Of a stretch of DNA of 5,374 nucleotides, positions 1 to 5,337 are shown in pieces (positions within the stretch are counted from its first letter, which is position 1; the number at the start of each line of letters is the position of its first letter). This stretch comes from Thermoplasmata archaeon (GTDB lineage: Archaea > Thermoplasmatota > Thermoplasmata > Thermoplasmatales > B87-G9), in assembly GCA_003649695.1 (NCBI GenBank), contig QMSR01000062.1:1-5374 (forward strand), read 5' to 3'. The notes beneath the pieces are model-generated. The model was given only the letters and a program-made list of their open reading frames with translations. It ran no database searches and had not been told where the DNA came from. Made by a program: the position numbers and the translations under genes.

Positions 1-741
1 GCCCATGAGGATCATGAAGGCGGAGGCGGAGTCCGCCACTACGTCTATCAGGTTCCCCATGACCATGGGGGAGAGGACCACGTCGTACCTGCCCGGCTCG
101 ATCCCCTTCCTGCCCCTGGACATGACGGCGTATCTGCCTGCCCTCCTTGCCATTTCCTCCAGCTCCCTCTCGTCCAGCCTCGTGCCCCCTAGGGACCACT
201 GCCCGCTCCCATCCTCGCCGGCGAAGGCCCTGAGGTAGGCCTCGACCGACGAGCTCTCCTCCTCGAGGGAGACGCCCGTGCTCGTCGCCAGGAGCTTCCG
301 GATCTTCGCGATGGAGAGCATGCCTGCGACCCTCTCCGCCCCCTCCTCCTGGGCGGCTGAGATCATGAGCTCTCCCAGCTCCCCCATCCTCTCAGCCTTC
401 TCCAGGGTTGTCTCGTCCAGCACGGCCCTTGGCGACGCACCGGATGGTGGCGGTAGCGGCGCGTAGAACGGGGACTTGTCGACCTTGGAGGCCATGGACA
501 GAATGTCCCTGGCCCTCCTGATCACCTCCTCCGGGTCGCCGGCCTCGAGGGATAGGGCGAAGACCCTCTCGTCCTTCCCCAGGAGGATCTCGTAGACGGT
601 CCTGTCCCATGTCTGGACTACGCTGGGCTCCGAGTTCGCTATCTTAAGCATGGTCTCCGTCCTCTGAACCACCTTCACGGCGGCCTGGTCCGCCCCCTCG
701 GAGACTGCCTTGAGGATTTTCGCAACCTCCTCCAGGTTCAT
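1..741 (-). CDS. tldE: TldE/PmbA-family subunit of the TldD-TldE peptidase, 3' part missing
   Basis: This is the N-terminal 247 residues of the partner subunit of TldD; the frame is open to the left edge, so the C-terminal part lies outside the window (the family is usually about 430-450 residues). In the known family, TldE (PmbA) pairs with TldD in a heteromer that cuts unfolded or modified peptides, with the metal site on the TldD side. Visible features are the start MNLEEVAKILKAV, an early stretch (TMLKIANSEPSVVQTW, about residues 29-44) like the family's N-terminal strand region, and the PGRYDVVLSPMV segment (about residues 217-228), a hallmark of the PmbA/TldD middle region. No HExxxH is seen, as expected for TldE. 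The ATG (739-741) overlaps the tldD stop as ATGA, so the two are almost certainly co-translated in equal amounts. Identity is supported by both the motif and the neighbour; the E. coli-style substrate (microcin, CcdA) should not be assumed here. Confidence 0.88.
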   Translation of the reverse strand, partial: MNLEEVAKILKAVSEGADQAAVKVVQRTETMLKIANSEPSVVQTWDRTVYEILLGKDERVFALSLEAGDPEEVIRRARDILSMASKVDKSPFYAPLPPPSGASPRAVLDETTLEKAERMGELGELMISAAQEEGAERVAGMLSIAKIRKLLATSTGVSLEEESSSVEAYLRAFAGEDGSGQWSLGGTRLDERELEEMARRAGRYAVMSRGRKGIEPGRYDVVLSPMVMGNLIDVVADSASAFMILMG

Positions 742-2168
742 TGCGGCACCACCCCCAGAGGGACGTTCCTGATCCTGACGGTCGGGCCCCCGAACCAGAC
801 GGGGATTCCTTGGCCGGGTTCACCCTTCCCGCAGGTCCCGGCCTCGAAGCTGAGATCCTTACCCACCGCGTCGACGCTGGAGTAGAAGCCCTTGGTGGTG
901 ATCTCCAGGGCTGGGTTCTTCACCATCTTCGTCAGCCTCCCGTTCTCGATCAGGTACGCCTCCTGTCCCACGTACCTCTGCCCCCAGCGCATGTCGTCTA
1001 TGTTCCACTCCTGGTACGTCTTTATGTAGACGCCGAACTTGACGCCCTCGATGAGCTCCTCGACGCTGTGGTCCCCCGGGGCGAAGTATGTGTTGGCCAT
1101 CCTTACTATCGGCTCCCCCTTGTAGTTGTTGGCCCTGGCGGAGGCATTGCTCCGCACCCCGTAGACCTTAGCGGTCCAACGGTTGTGGAGGTGCTCGTTG
1201 ATAATGCCGTTCCTGTAGAGGTACCTGGGCCTGGCGGGGACGCCCTCGTCGTCGTAGAGGTAGAAGCCGTAGCTCCCGGGGATGGTGGGGTCGTCTATCA
1301 CCGTCACCAAGTCCGTCCCGATCCTCTCCCCGAGCATGTCGGGCCTCATGAAGCTCGTCCCGGCCTGGGCAGCCTCCCTTCCTAGGACCCTGTCCGCCTC
1401 GCTCGGGTGGCCGCAGCTCTCGTGCACCAGAAGACCGACGATCTCGCTGCCCACGACGACGTCCACCCTCTCCCTGGGCGGCTGAACTGCCTCGGCCAGG
1501 ATCCTCTCCATCACGGTGGCGTAGTGGGGTATCCATTCCTGGAGGGCCCAGTCATCTAGGGCCTCCAAGCCCCCCGAGGCCCCGTGCTGCTCCCAGCGGT
1601 TCATCATTTGGTTGTCCAGCGCCAGCGTGATGTTGTGGTAGACTTCCAGCCTCGGAATCTTGCTCCTCACGAAGGCGCCATCACTGTTCACGATCGCCTT
1701 CTCCTCGACCCCCTCCTCCCAGAAGGCCACGAAGGAGGCCACGACGGCGTCCTTTAGGGCGTCGCCCGAGAGCCTGTAGAGGTCCCTGAGGTACTCTATC
1801 TTCTCCTCGACGGCCATGGAGTCGAAGGGCCTCTTAGGGACGACCTCGTAGGAAGCCCTGCCCAGCCTCTCCTCCGAGAACTCGATGGGCCTCCTCACGA
1901 TCGCCGCCGCTGCCTTCGCCTTCTTCACTGCCTCCTCGACTGTGGAAAGAATCGAATTCCTTGTCAGGCGATTGGTGGAGGAGAAGCCGAGGCTCCCGTC
2001 GACGAGGACCCTGATGGCTACCCCATCTAGGACGTCCGCACCGAGACCTATGACCGCCTCGTTCCTCACGATCACGCTGCTGTTCGCGTTCCTGTGATAC
2101 CTCGCCTCGGCGTAGGAAGCGCCGAGCTCGAGGGCCCTGTCAATTGCAGCAAATAGAAGGTCCTCCAT
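738..2168 (-). CDS. tldD: TldD-family zinc metalloprotease, catalytic subunit
   Basis: This encodes a complete 476-residue TldD-family (peptidase U62) cytoplasmic metallopeptidase subunit, a normal length for the family. The catalytic HExxxH is HESCGH at residues 249-254, in the context VGLLVHESCGHPSEADR. A C-terminal cysteine, C446 in the segment AGTCGKGEPGQGIPV, fits the third metal ligand described for TldD. Other family stretches are TSFMRPDMLGERIG (271-284), DDPTIPGSYGFYLYDDEG (292-309) and the RNGIINEHLHNR segment (319-330). No signal peptide or membrane span is evident. The ATG is the first possible start, since an in-frame TAA lies two codons upstream. No Shine-Dalgarno site is visible, but a TATA-like box lies about 26 bases upstream, so the mRNA is probably leaderless. 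It is followed by tldE with a 4-base overlap, and the two proteins are expected to work as one complex. The natural substrate is unknown; family members degrade unfolded peptides or mature modified peptides. Confidence 0.95.
   Translation of the reverse strand: MEDLLFAAIDRALELGASYAEARYHRNANSSVIVRNEAVIGLGADVLDGVAIRVLVDGSLGFSSTNRLTRNSILSTVEEAVKKAKAAAAIVRRPIEFSEERLGRASYEVVPKRPFDSMAVEEKIEYLRDLYRLSGDALKDAVVASFVAFWEEGVEEKAIVNSDGAFVRSKIPRLEVYHNITLALDNQMMNRWEQHGASGGLEALDDWALQEWIPHYATVMERILAEAVQPPRERVDVVVGSEIVGLLVHESCGHPSEADRVLGREAAQAGTSFMRPDMLGERIGTDLVTVIDDPTIPGSYGFYLYDDEGVPARPRYLYRNGIINEHLHNRWTAKVYGVRSNASARANNYKGEPIVRMANTYFAPGDHSVEELIEGVKFGVYIKTYQEWNIDDMRWGQRYVGQEAYLIENGRLTKMVKNPALEITTKGFYSSVDAVGKDLSFEAGTCGKGEPGQGIPVWFGGPTVRIRNVPLGVVPQ
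747..756 (-). promoter_or_regulatory. Shine-Dalgarno-like site of tldE inside the end of tldD
   Basis: The minus strand reads GGGGGTGGTG five bases before the tldE ATG, inside the last codons of tldD. It resembles the archaeal GGAGGTGA ribosome-binding consensus and together with the ATGA overlap supports the chosen start. Confidence 0.45.
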
Positions 2169-2189
2169 GAATCTTTATCGTTTAGGGAC

Positions 2190-2198
2190 TTAATAATT
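2190..2198 (-). promoter_or_regulatory. Probable TATA box of the tldD-tldE unit
   Basis: The minus strand reads AATTATTAA, centred about 26 bases before the tldD ATG. This is where a TATA box would sit if transcription starts at the start codon. It lies in a 93-base gap (2169-2261) between the membrane-protein stop and tldD, so tldD-tldE can be transcribed on its own. The call rests on composition and spacing only. Confidence 0.5.
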
Positions 2199-2261
2199 GA
2201 GGGAGGACAGATCTGTAAATAGCTGGTAGAAATTGATGACCCATCTAGAGGGCGTTTGTCC

Positions 2262-2513
2262 TCACGACTTCCTTGATAATAGGGTAAGGACTATTCCCAG
2301 GATCATCAGAATTATGGCGAGAACCATGGCCATTGTTGCCCCTTTCTTCGTTCCGAAGATTATCGGGATTGGACCGATCATTATAACGCCCCCAGCCTCG
2401 GTACTGCCCTCTTGGGGCTGGGAGAACGCAGATATAAGTATCCCTAAAAACACCAGCAAAAAACCTATTATTATCACGATAAAGCCCGCCGCTATGAGGG
2501 GCTCTCCCCTCAC
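2262..2513 (-). CDS. Small two-span membrane protein, TIGR00304/DUF131 type
   Basis: This 83-residue protein has two hydrophobic segments, about residues 7-30 (AAGFIVIIIGFLLVFLGILI) and 60-79 (TMAMVLAIILMILGIVLTLL). They are joined by a glycine/proline-rich loop, GGVIMIGPIPIIFGTKKG (41-58). The GGVIMIGPIPIIFG motif is what I know from the archaeal TIGR00304/DUF131 small membrane proteins, whose function is not known. The C-terminus is basic (SRKS). The start is GTG at 2511-2513: an in-frame TAG lies eight codons upstream and no other start codon occurs in between. No Shine-Dalgarno site is seen, but a TATA-like box is centred about 25 bases upstream, so it is probably leaderless. The gene lies 78 bases after the radical SAM gene and 93 before tldD, all on one strand, but it seems to have its own promoter, so a functional link to either is not shown. 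Confidence 0.82.
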   Translation of the reverse strand: MRGEPLIAAGFIVIIIGFLLVFLGILISAFSQPQEGSTEAGGVIMIGPIPIIFGTKKGATMAMVLAIILMILGIVLTLLSRKS

Positions 2514-2534
2514 GATATTAAATTTAAGAAATTC

Positions 2535-2542
2535 CTAAATAA
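2535..2542 (-). promoter_or_regulatory. Probable TATA box of the small membrane protein gene
   Basis: The minus strand reads TTATTTAG, centred about 25 bases before the GTG start, in an AT-rich gap after the radical SAM gene. The spacing matches the candidate tldD promoter and suggests a leaderless transcript. The region is AT-rich throughout, so chance matches are likely. Confidence 0.4.
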
Positions 2543-2591
2543 CATTTTTTCATTTTACGAAGAAGGACTTAACGATCTAAAGATGACGCGG

Positions 2592-3995
2592 CTATAAGAT
2601 GCTCAAACCGTGTGATGGACTTTGAAAATTTTCTTTAATTATTTTTACGATCCGTGAAATCGCTTTCTTGAAGATGAAGCCCTTCCTTGAAATTATGTCC
2701 TTGATCAGGTAAGAGGGATTCAAGTAGAAGCATATATATGCCTTTAAAAGCATTTTCTTTATTTCTCTTGAAGAGAAATTTTTCAGTTTCATTACTGGAT
2801 CTAAAGTAGTGTATTTTCTCCAGTTGAATGTTAAAATGAGGTTTTTCGATAGGGCGTAATACCACAACCTCGTTCCGGGGTATGGGGTGGCTATGGTAAA
2901 CTGAGCATACTCCACCCCTACCCTCCTGGAGAACTTTATGGTCTTCTCGACCTCTTCCCTGGTCTCGTCGGGAAATCCTATGATGAAGGACCCCAAAGCC
3001 TTTAGTCCGTGCTTTTTCGCCTTTCTCACAGCGGCTATCGACTGTTCGGGGGTTATTCTCTTGCCTATGAAGTCTAGGATTCTCTGGGAGCCGGATTCTA
3101 TTCCGAAATAAACTGTGTGACAACCGCCGGACTTCATGGCCTGGGCGACTTCGTCCGTGAATAGGTCGACCCTCGAGGAGGCCGACCAGGATATATCAAG
3201 TCCCTCTTCTCTAATCCGTTCTGCAATTCTTATCGCCCTTGACCTGTTCAAGGTAAAAGTGTCATCTAGGAACTCTATCTCCCGGATTTTGTAATCGTCA
3301 TGGAGTATCCTTAACTCTTCAATCACCCTCGAATCGCTGTGCCCGCGCCATCTCCTGCCAAACTGCAGGGATGATGAGCAGAATACGCAGTTAAACGGGC
3401 ATCCCCTGCTCGTCATAATAGTTCCGAACCTCACCCCATCCACACGGTATTTCTCCATGGGAAGCAGGTCGTATGAGGGTATGGGAATGGTGTCGATGTC
3501 CTTTATGAGGGGGCGAGGCGGGTTGTCCCTGACCTTTCCACCTAGGTTGATGCTCAGTCCTAGGATCTTCGACGTATCCTTCCCCTTCTCCAATGCGTCG
3601 ATGAGCTCCTTGAACGTCAATTCCCCCTCCCCCCTTATTATGAAGTCTATGTAGGGGCATTCTTCGAAGGTTCTCTTCGGCACGAAGGTCACGTGCGGAC
3701 CGCCCATAATCACCTTCACGTTTTCGTTGTGCATTTTTGCGATTTTGGCAACCTCATAGGCGTCGGGCATCATGGATGTCGTTGACGTTATTCCAACGAC
3801 GTCTGGGTCGTATTCCCTTATTATTCGCTCAACGTCGCTGTAGGTGTAATCCTCAGCGAGGGAGTCAACGATCTTCACATCGTGCTCATCCCTGACCATG
3901 GATGCCAAGTATGCCAAACCAAGTGGGGGGCCCGTCGTACCAATTATGTTTTTAATGGCGCTTATTGTGGGAGGTGAAATGAGCAGAATCTTCAT
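2592..3995 (-). CDS. B12-binding-domain radical SAM enzyme, substrate unknown
   Basis: This 467-residue protein has the classic two-part layout. The N-terminal Rossmann-like cobalamin-binding domain (about 1-140) begins KILLISPP and contains GPPLGLAYLAS, IMGGPHVTFVP (96-106) and RGEGE (121-125). The radical SAM core (about 190-375) has the cluster motif CxxxCxxC as C199, C203 and C206 (SRGCPFNCVFC), then FLDDTFTLN (242-250), GIESGSQRILDFIGK (298-312), IIGFPDET (338-345) and ATPYPGTRLW (369-378). A basic C-terminal tail has the KAYICFYLNPSYLIKDI pattern common in BchE-like members. The DxHxxG cobalamin histidine motif is not seen. Relatives methylate or cyclise unactivated carbons in lipids, peptides, cofactors or pigments; archaeal examples include the tetraether-ring enzymes GrsA/GrsB, but nothing here singles out a substrate. 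The ATG is fixed by a near-perfect Shine-Dalgarno site and overlaps the stop of a small upstream frame. The 3' third is markedly AT-rich compared with tldD. Confidence 0.92.
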   Translation of the reverse strand: MKILLISPPTISAIKNIIGTTGPPLGLAYLASMVRDEHDVKIVDSLAEDYTYSDVERIIREYDPDVVGITSTTSMMPDAYEVAKIAKMHNENVKVIMGGPHVTFVPKRTFEECPYIDFIIRGEGELTFKELIDALEKGKDTSKILGLSINLGGKVRDNPPRPLIKDIDTIPIPSYDLLPMEKYRVDGVRFGTIMTSRGCPFNCVFCSSSLQFGRRWRGHSDSRVIEELRILHDDYKIREIEFLDDTFTLNRSRAIRIAERIREEGLDISWSASSRVDLFTDEVAQAMKSGGCHTVYFGIESGSQRILDFIGKRITPEQSIAAVRKAKKHGLKALGSFIIGFPDETREEVEKTIKFSRRVGVEYAQFTIATPYPGTRLWYYALSKNLILTFNWRKYTTLDPVMKLKNFSSREIKKMLLKAYICFYLNPSYLIKDIISRKGFIFKKAISRIVKIIKENFQSPSHGLSIL

Positions 3996-4132
3996 CGCAA
4001 GTTCACCTCCTTCCTCAGTGTATGTTTGAGATTGAGGGTATAGATACCATTCTGATGGTTATTTGCCCTATTAGCATAATTCAAATAATTTTTGCCCTCC
4101 TCATCACTTAAAACCTTATTTTTCTCCCACAT
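3992..4132 (-). CDS. Possible 46-residue small protein coupled to the radical SAM gene
   Basis: An open frame of 46 codons plus stop runs from an ATG at 4130-4132 and ends in a TGA that overlaps the radical SAM ATG as ATGA, the same coupling seen between tldD and tldE. The predicted peptide starts MWEKNKVLSDEEGKNYLNYA and ends HTLRKEVNLR. It is hydrophilic, with nine asparagines and many charged residues, and has no cysteine and no membrane segment. I do not recognise it. No Shine-Dalgarno site precedes its ATG, but a TATA-like box lies about 21 bases upstream. It could be a real small protein, a leader peptide that couples translation, a substrate of the neighbouring enzyme, or the tail of a decayed gene: its frame stays open upstream to 4174, and another short frame starting at 4178 (MKEERKRYYKE) would join it by one frameshift. 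The overlap is the main support; the AT-rich composition weakens it. Confidence 0.42.
   Translation of the reverse strand: MWEKNKVLSDEEGKNYLNYANRANNHQNGIYTLNLKHTLRKEVNLR
4003..4010 (-). promoter_or_regulatory. Strong Shine-Dalgarno site of the radical SAM gene
   Basis: The minus strand reads GGAGGTGA, seven bases before the ATG at 3993-3995. It is a near-perfect match to the anti-Shine-Dalgarno sequence and fixes the start. In this window such sites occur before genes inside a unit, so it also hints that another gene is translated just upstream. Confidence 0.85.
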
Positions 4133-4186
4133 ATATATTAAGTCATTCTTTATAATATCTTTTTCTCTCCTCTTTCATATATATTA
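4130..4186 (-). repeat. Imperfect local duplication with repeated TAATATATATG
   Basis: The 11-base string TAATATATATG occurs twice on the minus strand, at 4176-4186 and 4130-4140, with a 46-base period. Both copies end in an ATG and both are followed by a purine-rich stretch containing GGAGA and a run of A (GGAGAGAAAAAG in one, GGGAGAAAAATAAG in the other). This looks like an old, diverged tandem duplication around a start region, though AT-rich sequence makes short repeats likely by chance. Confidence 0.4.
4149..4157 (-). promoter_or_regulatory. Candidate TATA box for the small frame and radical SAM gene
   Basis: The minus strand reads TATTATAAA, centred about 21 bases before the ATG of the small frame, slightly closer than the 25-26 bases seen for tldD and the membrane protein. 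Another AT-rich box (about 4177-4188, AATAATATATAT) lies further upstream and is an equal alternative. Either would transcribe the radical SAM gene with a leader. Confidence 0.3.
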
Positions 4187-4187
4187 T

Positions 4188-4204
4188 TGTATAGTGAATA
4201 TACA
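4188..4204. promoter_or_regulatory. Short dyad upstream of the radical SAM unit, possible operator
   Basis: The sequence TGTATA-GTGAA-TATACA has perfect six-base inverted arms around a five-base centre. It lies between the nep1 stop and the candidate promoters of the small frame and radical SAM gene, where a dimeric archaeal regulator could bind. The arms are AT-rich and short, so chance is a real alternative. Confidence 0.25.
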
Positions 4205-4210
4205 TAGGAT

Positions 4211-4222
4211 TTAATAAAAATT
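4211..4222 (-). terminator. Weak T-rich terminator candidate after nep1
   Basis: Five bases after the nep1 stop the minus strand reads AATTTTTATTAA. Archaeal RNA polymerase can terminate at U-rich tracts without a hairpin, and this is the only such tract close to the end of the nep1 unit. It is short, so the call is weak. Confidence 0.25.
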
Positions 4223-4226
4223 GTAA

Positions 4227-4898
4227 TTATTTAAAGATCAATTTTCTTTCATAAGAGGCGATTATCTCGTTCGCGGCGGTCCAGGCCATGAGTGGCTTAT
4301 CGTATATGGAAATCTCCCTGTCCCTGGGGTGTTCGTGGAGGAAATCGCCATGGGGAAAGCCGCCTATCAGGAACATGGGCTCCTCACCTAGAGAGGAGGG
4401 TAGTTCGTAGGGGTTGACCCTCTCCGCCCCCTCCCTGAGGAGGATCACGTCCGTAGGGCCGACCTCCTTCACCAGGTCAGCGACGGTCCCTTCGACCATC
4501 CTCAACAGGGGATTATACTTGTCCGGGACGACCCTGTTGTTGAATAGGGCCTCCATGAGGCCTATGAAGCGGTGGTAGGCCTTGGGGATCCTCGTCCGGG
4601 GGTCCACGTAAATGAGCTCGTCGTTCCTGGTGTGCACGTAGACCCTCAGGTGCCCCTCCATGTTCAGGATGGAATGCAGGGCGTTGATGAGGAAGTGGAA
4701 GACGATGTCGGGCCTACCCCTCCTGTCCACCTCGTCCGGATACTTCACCCTGATGGCGGAGTGGTCGAAGCTGGAGTCCAGGATGAGTCTGTTTGGCTTC
4801 TTCTTCCTGAGCCTGGCCCTCCGGACGATGGCCGGGTGGCCCCAGAGCGGCTCCGGGACCAGCTCCAGCTCCGAGTCCACGAGGACCAGATGGATCAT
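4227..4898 (-). CDS. nep1: Nep1/EMG1, small-subunit rRNA pseudouridine N1-methyltransferase
   Basis: This complete 223-residue SPOUT-class methyltransferase belongs to the Nep1 (EMG1) family. The family uses S-adenosylmethionine to methylate N1 of a pseudouridine in the small-subunit rRNA and also assists 30S/40S assembly; it acts as a dimer. Family motifs run in order: LVLVDSELELVP at the N-terminus (4-15), LILDSSFDHSAIR (38-50), RRGRPDIVFHFL (59-70), LRVYVHTRNDELIYVDP (84-100), RIPKAYHRFIGLMEALF (103-119, the RNA-binding and dimer region) and FLIGGFPHGDF (176-186, near the trefoil-knot SAM site). The length is typical of archaeal members. The ATG is the only possible start, since the in-frame TGA of the upstream gene lies three codons before it, and a GAGGTG ribosome-binding site sits five bases upstream. 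It is the second gene of a unit with the 94-residue protein, nine bases apart. The reaction is family knowledge; the target nucleotide in this organism is inferred. Confidence 0.95.
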   Translation of the reverse strand: MIHLVLVDSELELVPEPLWGHPAIVRRARLRKKKPNRLILDSSFDHSAIRVKYPDEVDRRGRPDIVFHFLINALHSILNMEGHLRVYVHTRNDELIYVDPRTRIPKAYHRFIGLMEALFNNRVVPDKYNPLLRMVEGTVADLVKEVGPTDVILLREGAERVNPYELPSSLGEEPMFLIGGFPHGDFLHEHPRDREISIYDKPLMAWTAANEIIASYERKLIFK

Positions 4899-4903
4899 GG
4901 TGG

Positions 4904-4909
4904 CACCTC
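4904..4909 (-). promoter_or_regulatory. Shine-Dalgarno site of nep1, overlapping the upstream stop
   Basis: The minus strand reads GAGGTG five bases before the nep1 ATG. It shares two bases with the TGA stop of the 94-residue gene, so a ribosome finishing that gene is placed directly at the nep1 start. Confidence 0.7.
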
Positions 4910-5192
4910 AGCCGAAGATGGATCCCAGACCCTCGGCGGCCCTGTCCTCCAGCTCCCTCATCTTGGAGAGGACCCTATCGGCCTCATCGCCCCCGAGGAT
5001 CCTCCCCTCGCCCAGGATCCCCTTGGCCGCCTCAAGCAGGTCCTCCGGGCCCTCCACCAGGACGTAAATGCAATCCGGATCCTCGCCGATCGCCGCGCCC
5101 TCCATGTACTGGATGCTCAGCCTACTGGCCCTGTCGTCCCTGAGCAGCGCGTCCAGGAGCCCCCTCTCATCTTTCCTCAGCTTGAACAGCAT
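4908..5192 (-). CDS. Uncharacterised 94-residue protein, first gene of the nep1 unit
   Basis: This is a small acidic soluble protein that I do not recognise. The sequence suggests an N-terminal helix (about 5-20, LRKDERGLLDALLRDD), a strand (SRLSIQYM, 23-30), a second strand (CIYVLVEG, 41-48), a helix (PEDLLEAAKGIL, 49-60), and a long charged C-terminal helix (about 68-88) ending in GLGSIFG. There is one cysteine (C41), no metal-binding cluster, no membrane segment and no signal peptide. The ATG is the only start, because a TAG lies two codons upstream in frame. Coding character is good: codon choice matches nep1, with many AGG arginine and GC-ending codons. It is co-transcribed with nep1, with a nine-base gap, and the two share a reading frame separated by one TGA and three codons. 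Its position suggests a role in ribosome assembly or RNA handling, but that is only inference from the neighbour. Confidence 0.75.
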   Translation of the reverse strand: MLFKLRKDERGLLDALLRDDRASRLSIQYMEGAAIGEDPDCIYVLVEGPEDLLEAAKGILGEGRILGGDEADRVLSKMRELEDRAAEGLGSIFG

Positions 5193-5216
5193 ACGTGCCT
5201 AACAACGGACCTCAGT

Positions 5217-5226
5217 TAAATTAATT
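5217..5226 (-). promoter_or_regulatory. Candidate promoter of the 94-residue protein and nep1 unit
   Basis: The minus strand carries an AT-rich box, TTAATTTAAC (read from 5226 to 5217), centred about 29 bases before the ATG of the 94-residue gene. This would give a transcript with almost no leader. The TTATATAAG-type box at 5240-5248 is nearly symmetric and could instead serve this strand with a leader of roughly 27 bases. Confidence 0.4.
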
Positions 5227-5239
5227 TTACACATTAAAA

Positions 5240-5248
5240 TTATATAAG
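5240..5248 (+). promoter_or_regulatory. TATA box in the divergent intergenic region
   Basis: TTATATAAG is the best TATA-like string in the window and lies between the two divergent genes. On the plus strand it would place the start near 5270, leaving about 65 bases of leader before the ATG at 5338. A second plus-strand candidate, AAATATTATAAG at 5288-5299, would leave about 18 bases. The sequence cannot say which is used. Confidence 0.4.
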
Positions 5249-5337
5249 AGGGTAAATTTTTCGATTAATCCGTAACGATGAATTCATAAATATTATAAGC
5301 ATGGTCCCCCGATAGAAAAGGGAGACAGGGATGGGCG

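Noticed and set aside
741..1385. Long plus-strand frame (214 codons) opposite tldD
   Set aside because: It is a shadow of the GC-rich tldD gene: low-complexity, rich in V, P, G, D and L, with no family motif, whereas the minus strand has the complete HExxxH protein.
2233..2538. Plus-strand frame of 101 codons over the small membrane protein
   Set aside because: The minus-strand frame has two membrane spans and the GGVIMIGPIPIIFG family motif; the plus-strand frame is its shadow.
4067..4110. GTGATGA on the minus strand as a C box of a C/D guide RNA
   Set aside because: No CTGA D box lies at a suitable distance and there is no second C'/D' pair, so the C/D RNA architecture is absent.
4022..4111. 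Plus-strand frame of 29 codons encoding a hydrophobic peptide (MFEIEGIDTILMVICPISII...)
   Set aside because: It lies opposite the better supported small minus-strand frame, has no ribosome-binding site, and its hydrophobic composition is what an AT-rich antisense frame gives by chance.
4572..5219. Plus-strand frame of 215 codons opposite nep1 and the 94-residue gene
   Set aside because: It spans two well supported genes on the other strand and has a low-complexity translation typical of antisense frames in GC-rich DNA.
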